Shown here in pieces: positions 1 through 9,948 of a stretch of 64,000 bases of DNA. Origin of the DNA: Rheinheimera sp. SA_1 (GTDB lineage Bacteria; Pseudomonadota; Gammaproteobacteria; Enterobacterales; Alteromonadaceae). Each line of letters opens with the position of its first letter. Position 1 is the first letter of the stretch. Made by a program: the position numbers and the translations under genes. Below the pieces are notes generated by a model. The model made no database searches. It saw nothing but the letters and a program-made list of their open reading frames with translations, and was not told the DNA's origin. Where the stretch lies: contig NZ_LXWK01000011.1 in assembly GCF_001669775.1 (NCBI RefSeq), forward strand, positions 744,001 through 808,000, given 5' to 3'.

Positions 1-57
1 CCTTGGTTATTTGTGCATCAATCGCAAAGCACCATTCTGACCACAAGCAACACCGAT

Positions 58-85
58 GCAGCCCTTGTTCTGAAGTCAGGGCTGC
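58..85. terminator. Hairpin at the left edge, possible terminator
   Basis: An 8-base perfect inverted repeat (GCAGCCCT / AGGGCTGC) with a 12-base loop lies just before the first gene. There is no good T-run after it, so it may end a gene outside the window or be only a weak structure. Confidence 0.3.
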
Positions 86-124
86 TGTATTATCGAACAG
101 TCAATTGATGGATCTGAGACTGTA

Positions 125-400
125 ATGAAAACGCCAACACTCGTCAAAACCGCCGCTTTTTTGCTCAGCTTGTCAGCGGGTTTATACCTGTTACCACAAC
201 AGCAGAACAGCGTCATCGCCAGCTGCACAAACACAGTGGCAATGACCCAAAACGGTGTCGAAAGCTTTACTGTGCAATGTGCACTGGCACCACAAACCAG
301 CTGGGCGTCCTGGTTCTCAGGCCAAAGTAGTTCAGCGCAATTCCATTTTATCGATTTACTTGAATTACTTAGCCGGTTACACGCCAAACCTGCGGCATGA
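125..400 (+). CDS. Small secreted or membrane-anchored hypothetical protein (91 aa)
   Basis: I do not recognise this protein. Residues about 7-25 form a hydrophobic N-terminal segment after two lysines, fitting a signal peptide or single anchor. The remainder is short and has two cysteines (ASC and VQC) that could pair in the periplasm. The stop codon shares the ATGA overlap with the following DUF2970 gene, so the two are probably translated together. The Shine-Dalgarno region before the ATG is weak. That a real gene lies here is inferred from the coupling and the export-like N-terminus. Confidence 0.55.
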   Translation: MKTPTLVKTAAFLLSLSAGLYLLPQQQNSVIASCTNTVAMTQNGVESFTVQCALAPQTSWASWFSGQSSSAQFHFIDLLELLSRLHAKPAA

Positions 401-588
401 GCAATAAGCCCACCTTAAAACAAATCATCAAAGCTGTGGCCGGTGCTTTTATCGGCGTACAGTCAGAACACCAACGTCAACAGGACTTTAATGCTCAAAG
501 CCCCCTGCCCTACATCATTGTGGGCGTCTTGATGACCATGCTCTTTATCGCAGCGCTGATCACTATTGTTACCTTGGTACTGTCTTAA
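397..588 (+). CDS. DUF2970 family small membrane protein (63 aa)
   Basis: The protein has the layout of DUF2970 proteins: a short N-terminal amphipathic stretch with an AFIGVQS-like motif, a polar middle (HQRQQDF), then one transmembrane helix at about residues 37-62. The length of about 60 residues is normal for the family, which is widespread in proteobacteria and of unknown function. It starts inside the stop codon of the upstream 91-residue gene (ATGA), which implies translational coupling. No terminator is evident before the convergent dam gene. Confidence 0.75.
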   Translation: MSNKPTLKQIIKAVAGAFIGVQSEHQRQQDFNAQSPLPYIIVGVLMTMLFIAALITIVTLVLS

Positions 589-648
589 CAATCGTCATTT
601 AACGCTGTACTTCTAATGAAGTTGCCAACCCTATTTAACGTCAACTTG

Positions 649-1485
649 TTATTTGCGACTACGATACAGCGCAAACAACTCAGCAACCTTGCCTCTGGTA
701 CTGCCTTTTTGACTGATTGAACGCCCGACCTGGATTGAATGCAACTCAGCGCCCTGATATATTTTTCGGGTCCAGCTGGTGTCGTGGTTGCTAATAAGTA
801 CGTTATGCCCACTCAGTGTGGCTTGCTCAGATAGACTGGCCAAATCCGCCTGATCATCCAGGTTAAAGCTATTTTTGGCATAAGAAGTAAAACTGGCAGT
901 TTTTGATAATGGTACGTATGGCGGATCACAATACACTGCAGCGCCGGTTGGCAATTGAGCAAACAACTGCTGGTAATCGAGGCAGACAAATGTGGCGCGG
1001 GTGGCTTTTTCGGCAAAAGCCTCTAATTCAGCTTCCGGGAAATACGGTTTTTTGTAAGAACCAAACGGCACATTAAACAACCCCGATTGGTTATAACGAC
1101 ATAAGCCATTGTAACAATGCCGGTTCAGATACAAAAATTGCAAAGAGCGCAAGTACGGATCTGTCGTTTGATTGAACTGCTGCCGGATCGCCAGATAACT
1201 GGCTTTGTCATTGTGGCCTTCAGTAAAAAACATTCGGGCATCGGCAATCAGTTGTGCCGGTCTCGTTTGTAAAAACTGATATAAATGGATCAGATCGGCA
1301 TTAATGTCGTTCAGCAAATAACGCGAATAATCAGTATTTAAAAACACTGAACCCGCACCAACAAAAGGTTCAACCAAAACGTCAGCTGCCGGCAAATGGC
1401 CGGTGATCGCTTCGACCAGATTGAATTTCCCGCCCGCCCATTTCAAAAATGCCCGTTGCTTTTTCACGGTAACTATTTTGCTCAA
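649..1485 (-). CDS. dam: DNA adenine methyltransferase (Dam)
   Basis: Dam methylates adenine in GATC using S-adenosylmethionine and so supports mismatch-repair strand choice and replication timing. Visible motifs are FLKWAGGK near the N-terminus, the SAM-binding EPFVGAGSVF and the catalytic DPPY. The length (278 aa) matches the E. coli enzyme. The long frame begins with TTG, preceded by AGGTGG at good distance. A GTG six codons later would give an MKKQRAFLKW start that lines up with E. coli Dam, so the exact start is uncertain. It is the last gene after damX, the same order as in E. coli. Confidence 0.95.
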   Translation of the reverse strand: MSKIVTVKKQRAFLKWAGGKFNLVEAITGHLPAADVLVEPFVGAGSVFLNTDYSRYLLNDINADLIHLYQFLQTRPAQLIADARMFFTEGHNDKASYLAIRQQFNQTTDPYLRSLQFLYLNRHCYNGLCRYNQSGLFNVPFGSYKKPYFPEAELEAFAEKATRATFVCLDYQQLFAQLPTGAAVYCDPPYVPLSKTASFTSYAKNSFNLDDQADLASLSEQATLSGHNVLISNHDTSWTRKIYQGAELHSIQVGRSISQKGSTRGKVAELFALYRSRK

Positions 1486-1500
1486 CCTGACGCCACCTGA

Positions 1501-3108
1501 CTATTGAATGCTGATTTCGCTGTGAATATCGGCTAACGGTTTCACAAAAGCCTGCTGCAATGCGGGCGGTAACTGGCTGATTTGGGCCTTGGCTTCGGTC
1601 GAATCGGCAAAAGGGGCCATCACGACAATCAATTGCCGCTGGCCATTTTTTTGTCGTTGATAGGTGTAAGTTTCCAGTCCTGGATAACTGGCAACAAAAT
1701 CTTTGAGTGCGCCATCATTGGACAGAACCACCAGCTGCAATGCTACCGCCTGACCGGACATCGATAACAAGTCAGCTTCGGCATAACCATAACCGCCATT
1801 GCTGGTGCTGCTTTGTGCGAGTTCAGCCTGTGCTTCAGCGGCCAGATCAGGCTCCACTGACTGCGACGTTGACGCTGGTTCGTTATTCAGTTCTTCCGCC
1901 ATTTGCTCGGCTACTGAAACTTCTGTCTCAGCGGCGATCACCACTTCAGGTGATTGCGGCTCTGGCTCAACACCTTGTGTTAAATCAGGCACTTTGCTGT
2001 CACCGGATACCGGGATATTCTGGGCATCGTCGGTTTTCACAGCAGGCAATTCGGCGGACTCAGCGGGTGTCGCTGTTGTTACAGCTTCATCAATTACTGC
2101 TGGTTGACGGCTATTGCCGGTGCTGGCGACCGGAGTCTCTACCGGTTCCACCATCTGTTCTGTCACAGATTTTTGATCATTATTTGTAGAAGTGACTTCA
2201 GCACCTTCAGAAAAATCAACAGGTTTGGCCAATCCGGAAGCTGAGGAAGACGCAGTTTTACTGCCCACTTGCTCCAACTGACCGACCAACTGTTCCACCA
2301 CGGCTTTGCTGGCCGAAGGCGCTGCTACAGGTACTGTGCTGGTTTGTACTTCTTGCTCTTCTGGCAGATAGGTGAGCTGGCCAAGGCCATCAGGACGATT
2401 TTGCTGTTCTGTCCACAGCCAAAAAACTACCACAGCGGCTATCACCAGCATGCCAACGCTAAACACCGAAAGCGGATAGGCCAAAGACGCCGGCTTCAGA
2501 TCAACTTTGGCGGGTTGTAGTTGGCGTTTTAAACTGGGATCCAGTAATAGATGAATATTTCCCTGCGCGTTATCCAATCGATCGGCAACACTTAAGGTAC
2601 TGAGCTCACTATCTTTGAGCAGCATCTCGGCATCTTGCAGGGTTAAAGCAGGCAAAGGTAAATTCAGTTCAGCGTGGGCATCGGCATGTTCGGTGGCTGC
2701 AATCACCAGACAAGGCAGTTCAGCCAGCTCGGCCCACAATTCAGCCGGAAGTTGTTCAGCCTGGTCAATCACCAACGCCAGAGGCTCGTTTAAGGGACGA
2801 TCACCGACCAACTGTAATAAAGTACGATTGGCATCTTTACAGGTACCAAACCAGTGCTCTAACACGTGTTGGCGTACCCGTACGGCACTGAGTTCCGGCT
2901 CGGCTTTAATCAAAGCCAGGTTAAATTCGTTCGACAGCAGATCAGCAATGGCTAAGGTCAGGGTTGTTTTGCCAGAACCGGCAGCACCAACCATATGAAT
3001 CAATTGATAAGGGTTAAACTCCAGCTGAAAGACTAAACGCTCCAGCCAGCTGCGCTGTGAAGGCAATAATCCCTGAATTTTTAATAATTTTTGTTGTAAG
3101 TGCGACAT
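1501..3108 (-). CDS. damX: DamX: AAA ATPase with membrane anchor and SPOR domain
   Basis: A cell-division protein that binds septal peptidoglycan. The N-terminal part is an ATPase with Walker A GAAGSGKTTL at residues 41-50 and a Walker B-like LALVIDQAEQ near 110. A transmembrane helix lies at about 213-233. A long acidic, Ala/Val/Glu/Ser-rich linker (about 240-450) is followed by a SPOR domain at about 455-535. The N-terminal ATPase faces the cytoplasm and the SPOR domain the periplasm. It starts two bases after the aroB stop codon, so it is cotranscribed with aroKB. The linker is low-complexity, as usual for this family. Confidence 0.93.
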   Translation of the reverse strand: MSHLQQKLLKIQGLLPSQRSWLERLVFQLEFNPYQLIHMVGAAGSGKTTLTLAIADLLSNEFNLALIKAEPELSAVRVRQHVLEHWFGTCKDANRTLLQLVGDRPLNEPLALVIDQAEQLPAELWAELAELPCLVIAATEHADAHAELNLPLPALTLQDAEMLLKDSELSTLSVADRLDNAQGNIHLLLDPSLKRQLQPAKVDLKPASLAYPLSVFSVGMLVIAAVVVFWLWTEQQNRPDGLGQLTYLPEEQEVQTSTVPVAAPSASKAVVEQLVGQLEQVGSKTASSSASGLAKPVDFSEGAEVTSTNNDQKSVTEQMVEPVETPVASTGNSRQPAVIDEAVTTATPAESAELPAVKTDDAQNIPVSGDSKVPDLTQGVEPEPQSPEVVIAAETEVSVAEQMAEELNNEPASTSQSVEPDLAAEAQAELAQSSTSNGGYGYAEADLLSMSGQAVALQLVVLSNDGALKDFVASYPGLETYTYQRQKNGQRQLIVVMAPFADSTEAKAQISQLPPALQQAFVKPLADIHSEISIQ

Positions 3109-3110
3109 GA

Positions 3111-4190
3111 TTATCCGGCGAAAACCCGCTGTAATTCTGATTCAGTGACATCATCGACGATAATGGCGGCACCGAGCGTTTGAGGCAAGATAAACCGCAT
3201 TTTGCCGTCTTTAACTTTTTTGTCGGTTTTCATATAGGGCATAAAATCGGCAATCTGCATACCCAAAGGCGGTTGTACCGGCAAATTGAAGTAAGCTAAT
3301 AACTGGCGAACCCGTTCAACAGTCGCTACGTCAATCCAGCCACGGGCATGGGCCAGTTCAAACGCCATCATCATGCCAACAGCAACGGCTTCACCGTGCA
3401 ACCAGGTACCATAGCCAAGCCAGGCTTCAATCGCATGACCGAAGGTATGGCCCAGATTTAACAAAGCTCGTTCGCCCTGCTCAGTTTCATCACGGCTGAC
3501 AATATCAGCTTTCATCTGGCAGCAGTGTTTAATCATCTGGCTCAGCTGCGGCTCCTGCAATTTGCCAAGCGCATCCTGATGTTGCTCCAGCCATTGGAAA
3601 AACGTGGCATCCCCTAACAAACCATATTTAATCACTTCGGCCATCCCAGCGGAAAACTCACGCTGTGGTAACGAGTGCAACACGGATGTGTCGATGATCA
3701 CCGCCAAAGGCTGGTTAAAAGCACCGATCATATTTTTGCCAAGCGGATGATTAATGGCTGTTTTACCACCGACCGACGAATCGACCTGTGATAACAAAGT
3801 GGTTGGAACCTGTACAAAAGCCACGCCACGCTGATAACAGGCGGCAACAAAACCGGTTAAATCACCAATCACGCCACCACCCAGAGCCACCAGCAGCGCA
3901 TCCCGCGCGATGCCATGCTCCAGCAAAAAGGTATTGGCCTGGTCAAAAGATTGCAGATTTTTGTAAGCTTCACCGTCGGGCAGCAGCAATTCAAACAGGT
4001 TTTGCTGGCCGAACAATGCTTGTAACTGCGGCAGATAAAGCGCAGCAACTACAGGATTGGAGAGGATCACGACTTTTTTGAACTGCCAAAGCTGCTGGAG
4101 CTCCGGCACTTGCCCTGCGCCTGACAATAAACCAGGCGCAATGACAATTGGGTAACTGCGCTGGCCAAGTTGAACGGCAACTTTTTCCAT
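3111..4190 (-). CDS. aroB: 3-dehydroquinate synthase
   Basis: AroB is the second shikimate-pathway enzyme; it converts DAHP to 3-dehydroquinate using NAD and a divalent metal. Family signatures are clear: GGGVIGDLTGFVAACYQRG, VPTTLLSQVDSSVGGKTAIN and the metal-ligand region LNLGHTFGHAIE. The length (359 aa) is typical. It follows aroK by 25 bases in the conserved aroK-aroB-damX-dam order. Confidence 0.97.
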   Translation of the reverse strand: MEKVAVQLGQRSYPIVIAPGLLSGAGQVPELQQLWQFKKVVILSNPVVAALYLPQLQALFGQQNLFELLLPDGEAYKNLQSFDQANTFLLEHGIARDALLVALGGGVIGDLTGFVAACYQRGVAFVQVPTTLLSQVDSSVGGKTAINHPLGKNMIGAFNQPLAVIIDTSVLHSLPQREFSAGMAEVIKYGLLGDATFFQWLEQHQDALGKLQEPQLSQMIKHCCQMKADIVSRDETEQGERALLNLGHTFGHAIEAWLGYGTWLHGEAVAVGMMMAFELAHARGWIDVATVERVRQLLAYFNLPVQPPLGMQIADFMPYMKTDKKVKDGKMRFILPQTLGAAIIVDDVTESELQRVFAG

Positions 4191-4215
4191 CGACAGCCCC
4201 CTTTAGCTGGAAAAA

Positions 4216-4734
4216 TTAAAAACCCAGTTGTTCAACAATTTGATTTGCAACCGAACGGGCACTTTGCTCGTCTGTTCTGATGGTGAAATCTGCGATTTCC
4301 TCATACAGTGGGTTACGCTCTGCTGCCAGCCGTTCCAAAACGTGCTGCGGAGCTTCTTCGGTTTGTAATAATGGACGTCTTTTGTCACGTTGGGTACGGG
4401 CGACCTGTTTCTCAATTGGAGTTTCCAGATAGACCACGATGCCACGCGCTGACAAACGATTGCGGGTTTCTTTGCTAATCACTGAACCACCACCTGTGGC
4501 AAGTACAATACCCTGGAGTTCAGTTAAATCTTCAATGACGTTTTCTTCACGTACCCGAAAGCCTTCTTCGCCTTCCAGATCAAAGACCCAGGCTATATCA
4601 GCACCAGTACGGCGCTCAATTTCCTGATCTGAATCGTAGAAGTCGAGATGCAGCATTTCTGCTAAATGACGGCCAATGGTACTTTTTCCTGCGCCCATAG
4701 GGCCAACAAGGAAGATATTGCGTTTCTCTGCCAT
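4216..4734 (-). CDS. aroK: Shikimate kinase I
   Basis: AroK phosphorylates shikimate with ATP in aromatic amino acid synthesis. It has the P-loop GPMGAGKST at about residues 11-19, the shikimate-binding [11 protein letters not shown], the GGGSV motif and an Arg-rich lid (RDKRRPLLQ). The 172-residue length matches E. coli AroK. It precedes aroB and lies downstream of pilQ, separated from it by 159 bases with a strong hairpin. Confidence 0.97.
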   Translation of the reverse strand: MAEKRNIFLVGPMGAGKSTIGRHLAEMLHLDFYDSDQEIERRTGADIAWVFDLEGEEGFRVREENVIEDLTELQGIVLATGGGSVISKETRNRLSARGIVVYLETPIEKQVARTQRDKRRPLLQTEEAPQHVLERLAAERNPLYEEIADFTIRTDEQSARSVANQIVEQLGF

Positions 4735-4851
4735 ATGTCGTAATGCTAATCAGCTAACTAAATGAGGGTTGATGTCAGGACCTAAAAGCTCCCACGAAAA
4801 TTTGAAGCGCTGAATTATGTCAGTTTTGCCGACAGCTTAGCAAGCTAAATT

Positions 4852-4877
4852 TGTCAGGGCCCGGACGGGCCCTGACA
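4852..4877 (-). terminator. Hairpin terminator after pilQ
   Basis: A perfect 11-base stem (TGTCAGGGCCC / GGGCCCTGACA) with a 4-base loop lies 17 bases past the pilQ stop. The minus-strand tail AATTTAG is only weakly T-rich, so termination between pilQ and aroK may be partial. Confidence 0.6.
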
Positions 4878-4893
4878 GCTTTGAGCAGAATGG

Positions 4894-6970
4894 CTACTGG
4901 CCTTCAGTCAGTATTTTGGGCGTGACAAATATCAATAATTCTTTCTTCTCGGTCTTATCCAGTGAACGACGGAACATTGCACCTACGTAAGGGATATCGC
5001 CAAAGAACGGCACTTTTTGTACAGTATTGATCGTTTGTTGCTGGTAAATACCACCCAATACAATGGTCTCACCATTATCCACTAACACTTGTGTCTGAAT
5101 ACGCTGGGTGTCAATGGCGACCGCGTTACCAGTTGCTGTCGGCACAATCTTACCTTCGGTATCCTGAGTGACGATTAAGTCGAGGATAATTTTGTTATCC
5201 GGCGTCACTTGTGGTGTCACTTCCAGGCTCAAGACGGCCTTTTTGAATTCGACTGTGGTGGCACCACTTGAAGCGGACTGCACATAAGGAATTTCCACAC
5301 CTTGCTCAATCCGAGCCTGTTTTTGGTTCGCAGTGGAAATTCTTGGTGAAGCGACAATTTCCGCTTTGTTTTCTTCTTCTAACGCAGACAGCTCTAAGTC
5401 AATCAGGGTGCCATCGCCTAATTTGGCAATATGGAAACCAATACGGCCTGCTGATGTGCTGCTTAGCGGTAGATTTACATTGTAACGATCACCACGAGAG
5501 TCGGCAGTTCCGAGCCCTGGGATCTGTCCATTGGCCAACTGGTTCGCAGCAAGCGACGAACCACCCACCCCTTTAGTATTTTGCTGGTCATTAAAACCCC
5601 AACGAATACCCAGTTCATCCGCGACACTGTCTTTAACCGTCACCATCCGCGATTCGATAAGAACCTGCTTCACAGGTACATCCAGACGCTCGACTAAACG
5701 ACGTACGTTCTCAATGGCTTTGGCTGTGTCTTTCAGCAGAATTGTATTGGTGCGGTCATCCACCGATGCCACACCACGGGCAGTCAGCAGTGACGCATCT
5801 TTGTTGCTCAGTAACTTCGCAATATCTGCCGCTTTGGCATAGTTAATGGCGATAAATTCTGAATATAGCGCTTCCAGTTCTTCCACTTTATTCCGCGCTT
5901 GTAACTCTTTGGCTTCACGTTCTGCCAGTTCATCGGTCGGCGCTATCATCAGAATGTTGCCATCCATCCGTTTATCCAGACCCCGCACTTTTAACACGAT
6001 ATCCAGCGCCTGATCCCAAGGTGTACCATCCAGACGCAGCGTGATGTTGCCTACGACCGAATCACTGGTCACCAGGTTAAAGCCGTTATAGTCGGCGATA
6101 ATCTGCAGTACGGTCCGTACCGGAATATCCTGAAAGTTTAATGAAATAGCCCGGCCTTTATATTCTTTACCACCGGCCATAAAGCCAACGGCTGACGCAT
6201 CTTTTTCTACCGACAAGCTGAAAATATTGTCAATTTGCTGGTAGTTAAATTTAAAAGCAGAAGTAGGTTCAATCACGATGCGGGTTAAAGCACCTTCTTT
6301 AAAGGTTTCAATGCCTTTGACCACAGTGCCGAAATCCAGCACATCCAATTGATACAACAGTTCTTCCAAAATATCGGTATTGTGGAATTCCACGATGATC
6401 TTGCCGAGTTTTTCGGACACATCAACAGCTGCGGTATTTTCTTTTAAAAATACCAGCACCCGCGCTTCGCCTTTTTCGCCACGGCGAAAATCGATGGCAT
6501 TCACTTTGTTGATATAAGTAGGCGTCACATCAGCGGTTTGTCCTGGCGTGGATTCCGTTGGGTTGTCGGAAATCTGCAGATAAAACACGTTGCCTTTGAC
6601 CCGAGTGCGATAAAGCTTCAGATGGTCCAGATAAATTGAGGTTTTAAAACCTTCATTAAAAAATTCAGATTTGGCTCTTTGTACACCGGCTTTATCAATT
6701 TCCACATCAGCTAATTTTTCTTCGTAATCAGCTTCAGCAAAGGTCAATTCGATGCGGGAAGGCTCGTTCAGGACCTGAACCGTTGGCTCAGCCTGTAAAT
6801 CTTCATCAAATACAAATTCAATTTCCGTTTCACCGGTACTCAGCGGGTTATACCGTACGTCATAAAGTAACGGCACCGCCATCGCAGGCGCGGCAGACAG
6901 CAACAGGATCCCGAGCAGCAGACGACGGCTAACCGGTAATTTTTTGATTGTTTTAGTTGTATTTTCCATG
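4894..6970 (-). CDS. pilQ: Type IV pilus outer-membrane secretin PilQ
   Basis: PilQ forms the outer-membrane ring through which the pilus fibre passes. A signal peptide covers about residues 1-31 (cleavage after APAMA). Two AMIN-type peptidoglycan-binding regions (about 40-240) are followed by the secretin/TonB short N domain near 280-340, an N1 domain (about 350-430) and the secretin barrel to the C-terminus, including VLVDNGETIVLGGIY. The ATG at 6970 follows GAGAG and gives 691 aa. A GTG at 6984 would add five residues but is less likely. It is the last gene of pilMNOPQ. Confidence 0.95.
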
Positions 6971-6985
6971 CTTCTCTCGCACACC

Positions 6986-7525
6986 TTATTTGCTGGCTAC
7001 AGCTGCTGGTTCAGCCATTGGCAGTACTGTGGTTCGTTCTTTCCAACAACCTGCACCATCAGGAATGAGTTCCAGTAATTCCACTTGAGCCGGATCAACG
7101 TTAATCACACGGCCATGAAACAAGCCAATGTAATTGTTTTTACTGATCCGGTGTAAGGTCTTGTCTGACGCTTCAACCAGCGCCCAAATATCATTTTCGT
7201 CACCTAAAGTACCACGCATCTTCAGGTTATCCAGCGCGTACTTCTCCAGCGGCTCTTTGCGCCGGGCCGGATCAGGGCTCAGACAGTCTTGAATTTGTGC
7301 ATATTTTTCCTGCACAGCTTCAGGACGAGGCGCACTGAACGGACTGCGCGACTGCGCTGATTTGTAACTAATATGCACGAACTCTTTCACTTCCGGCAGC
7401 GGCGGAATTTTCGCCGGAGTACTGGCTTTGACCGTATTCATAAACTGCTGGATGTCGGTTAAATCGTCGTAACAACCCTGCAGCAGCAGCAAACTGACGC
7501 AAACAACCGGTAAAGAACGCTTCAT
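6986..7525 (-). CDS. pilP: Type IV pilus assembly lipoprotein PilP
   Basis: PilP is an inner-membrane lipoprotein that links the PilMNO platform to PilQ. The lipobox LLQGC places the lipidated cysteine at residue 18. A proline-rich stretch follows, then the HQ-type beta domain near the C-terminus (MRGTLG...IGLFHGRVINV). The 179-residue length is usual. Its ATG shares one base with the pilO stop codon (TAATG), showing tight coupling. Confidence 0.95.
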   Translation of the reverse strand: MKRSLPVVCVSLLLLQGCYDDLTDIQQFMNTVKASTPAKIPPLPEVKEFVHISYKSAQSRSPFSAPRPEAVQEKYAQIQDCLSPDPARRKEPLEKYALDNLKMRGTLGDENDIWALVEASDKTLHRISKNNYIGLFHGRVINVDPAQVELLELIPDGAGCWKERTTVLPMAEPAAVASK

Positions 7526-8115
7526 TATTGAGCCTCCTTATACCGGTAGGTTTTTGCCACGACGTTAAATACCAAACGTTCATCATTATCTGTGGTGACC
7601 GAAAAATCGTGTAACGAAACGATCCGGGGTAATTTGGCAACTTCACTGACGAAATTACCAAATTGGTGGTAGTCACCCACGACGTCGATTTTAATCGGTA
7701 GTTCGGTGTAAAAGTCTTTTTCTATTTCCGGTAACCAGTTGATTTTCACAAAGGTTAACCCGGTCGAAGTTCCGGCATAGGTAATGTCGTCCAGCAAACC
7801 AGGTGTTTCGTGGGTGGCTGGCAGCTGCTTTAACAGATAGGAGAATGTTTCTTCCATTTCAACCATCTGCGCCTTGTACAATTCCAGATTCACCGCCGAA
7901 GCATACTTCACCCGATAGATCTGACGCAGCTCCTGCTCTTTTGCTTCCGACATTTCCAATTGTTTAATCTGATCATCAACCAACAGAAAGAAAGTTAACA
8001 CGCCAATCATCAACACCAATATCGCCACCACCATTGCTTTTGCTGCAACTGGCCATGAGCCCATATCGGACATATCAAGATTGTTGAGTTCTTCTAAATT
8101 AAAATTCATGCTCAT
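7525..8115 (-). CDS. pilO: Type IV pilus inner-membrane protein PilO
   Basis: PilO pairs with PilN to form the inner-membrane alignment complex. It has a cytoplasmic N-terminus starting MSMNFNLEELNNLD, one transmembrane helix at about residues 27-48, a periplasmic coiled coil (about 50-100) and a ferredoxin-like C-terminal domain. The length (196 aa) is typical. It overlaps pilN by four bases and pilP by one. Confidence 0.95.
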   Translation of the reverse strand: MSMNFNLEELNNLDMSDMGSWPVAAKAMVVAILVLMIGVLTFFLLVDDQIKQLEMSEAKEQELRQIYRVKYASAVNLELYKAQMVEMEETFSYLLKQLPATHETPGLLDDITYAGTSTGLTFVKINWLPEIEKDFYTELPIKIDVVGDYHQFGNFVSEVAKLPRIVSLHDFSVTTDNDERLVFNVVAKTYRYKEAQ

Positions 8116-8729
8116 TTGGCTGCTCCCGGTACTGGCTTGGCAGGCTTTGGCGCACCGGTGGTGCCGGTGGTCGCGCCCTGAACAGCTTCAAAACCCTTCA
8201 CGGTCAAATGGATTTTGAAATCGCTTAGCAATTGAGTCTGATCTTTACCCGCTTCGATAAACTCCAGCAGTGGATCTTTAAGCAATTCGGAACTTTCAAC
8301 CGAGCGGATCATATTGGATAGCCGGTTGTTTGATTCACTTTTGCCAACCAACAACAAAGACGGTCCTTGTTTTTGTAAATTCGATAAATAGACACCGGCC
8401 GGCACGACTGAAGCAATCTCGTCCATAATCTGGGTACCAAGATTTCGGCTACTTTGCAGCTGACTGATCAGCTCCATCCGTTTTTGCAGGTTTTTCTTTT
8501 TCTCATCCAATTCGCGGATTTCAATAATACGCTGTTCCAGAATGGTAATTTCACCTTGTAAGTAGGTGTTTCGACTATTCTGGCCTTCAATTTTTGCGCC
8601 GTAGACCGCACTTAAACCGAAAATGGCGCCGAAACTTAAAATCCCCGCTGCGCTGAGGACAGTCATAAACTGAGTTTGTTGTTGTTTCCGCTGCGCTTCA
8701 CGCCACGGCAATAAATTTATATATGCCAT
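8112..8729 (-). CDS. pilN: Type IV pilus inner-membrane protein PilN
   Basis: The N-terminal motif INLLPWRE, which binds the PilM groove, is at residues 4-11. A transmembrane helix follows at about 24-46, then a coiled coil (about 50-95) and a ferredoxin-like domain. The C-terminal tail is rich in Gly, Ala and Pro. It overlaps the end of pilM by 13 bases. PilN/PilO heterodimers connect cytoplasmic PilM with PilP and PilQ. Confidence 0.95.
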   Translation of the reverse strand: MAYINLLPWREAQRKQQQTQFMTVLSAAGILSFGAIFGLSAVYGAKIEGQNSRNTYLQGEITILEQRIIEIRELDEKKKNLQKRMELISQLQSSRNLGTQIMDEIASVVPAGVYLSNLQKQGPSLLLVGKSESNNRLSNMIRSVESSELLKDPLLEFIEAGKDQTQLLSDFKIHLTVKGFEAVQGATTGTTGAPKPAKPVPGAAK

Positions 8730-9796
8730 GTTGAGAAACTCCGTAACGCCAGGCCACTCGCCACCATTAACTGGGGAGCAACCTGATTGAGCAATTCGCG
8801 GTCAACGGAAGCTGCAGTTTCCATATGCAAAAATGGATTCGCAACCACAGTGTGAATACCGAGCTCGTCGGTCAACAATTTGTCGACACCTTCGATGAGG
8901 CTGGTGCCGCCGGAAATCAGTAAATAATCAATATTGTCACGACCTGAAGTGGTCAGATACATCTGAATACCGCGGCGCACTTGCTGTAATAACATGGTCT
9001 GAAAAGGCGCCAGCACTTCAAAGGTATAGTTAGGTGGCAAATCATTGGCGACTTTTGCCTGTTCTGCCTCTTCATAAGTTTTCGCGTAATAAGAGACAAT
9101 ACTGCGGGTGTATTGCTCGCCACCAAATACCTGGTCGCGGGTGTAGAGGGTTTTACCATCTTCCAGAATACTGAGTAAGGTCATGGTGGCACCAATATCG
9201 ACCACTGCGACTAATTTCGATTTAGCGTCTGATGGCAGTTGTCTGGCACAAAGTTCCGCAGCGCGGCTGAGGGCATAACTTTCGACATCGATGACCCGGG
9301 CGGCAAAACCGCCCTGGTCCAGCGCACTGACCCGCGTTTGCACACTTTCAGTTCGGGCGGCGCTGAGCAACACATTTACTTTTGAGGGGTCGTTGCTGTT
9401 CAGGTCTTGTTTTTCAAAGTCGAGACTGACTTCACTTAACGGATAAGGGATTAAACTGTCGGCTTCAACTTCAATCTGACTGGCAAGTTCAGCATCGGTC
9501 AGGGTGGCATCCATGAAAATCACTTTGCTAATCACGGTGGAACCAGAGACTGCCGCTGCGGCGAACTTAACAGTTTTAGGAATTTTTTTGCGGATTTTAC
9601 CGATGACATTGCCAACGGCTTCGATGTCTTGGATCTCACGCTCGTTCATTGAGCCTTTAATCATGGGTTCTATTGCAAAGGCTTCTACTTTATAATGCCC
9701 GCCATGCTGACTGAGCAACACAGCCTTCACAGTGTGAGCACCGATATCTACCCCTAGGATTAAAGGGTTTTTTGTCTGAAACAGGCGATTTATCAT
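8717..9796 (-). CDS. pilM: Type IV pilus actin-like ATPase PilM
   Basis: PilM is a cytoplasmic FtsA/actin-fold protein that binds the PilN N-terminus. Nucleotide-binding motifs visible are GVDIGAHTVKAV near the start, VAVVDIGATMT in the middle and LLISGGTSLIEGV towards the end. The ATG at 9796 is preceded by AGGAAG and gives 359 aa. An in-frame TTG at 9817 has no such site. The promoter must lie in the 152 bases shared with the divergent mrcA, as in E. coli (hofM/mrcA). Confidence 0.95.
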   Translation of the reverse strand: MINRLFQTKNPLILGVDIGAHTVKAVLLSQHGGHYKVEAFAIEPMIKGSMNEREIQDIEAVGNVIGKIRKKIPKTVKFAAAAVSGSTVISKVIFMDATLTDAELASQIEVEADSLIPYPLSEVSLDFEKQDLNSNDPSKVNVLLSAARTESVQTRVSALDQGGFAARVIDVESYALSRAAELCARQLPSDAKSKLVAVVDIGATMTLLSILEDGKTLYTRDQVFGGEQYTRSIVSYYAKTYEEAEQAKVANDLPPNYTFEVLAPFQTMLLQQVRRGIQMYLTTSGRDNIDYLLISGGTSLIEGVDKLLTDELGIHTVVANPFLHMETAASVDRELLNQVAPQLMVASGLALRSFSTWHI

Positions 9797-9948
9797 AGCT
9801 TCCTGCGGCCGTATCAAATTTATGATTATTATGGTTTTGATTTTTAGCTTAGCCGTTTTAACACGTAACTAAAGAGCTTTAACGACTGCTAATAAATTTA
9901 TACTAGCAGCCTATTTTAGTAAATGGGAGTAAAAATTGGGGCGATTCA

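Noticed and set aside
1582-2520. Plus-strand frames antisense to damX
   Set aside because: Shadow frames arising from the Ala/Val/Glu-rich damX linker.
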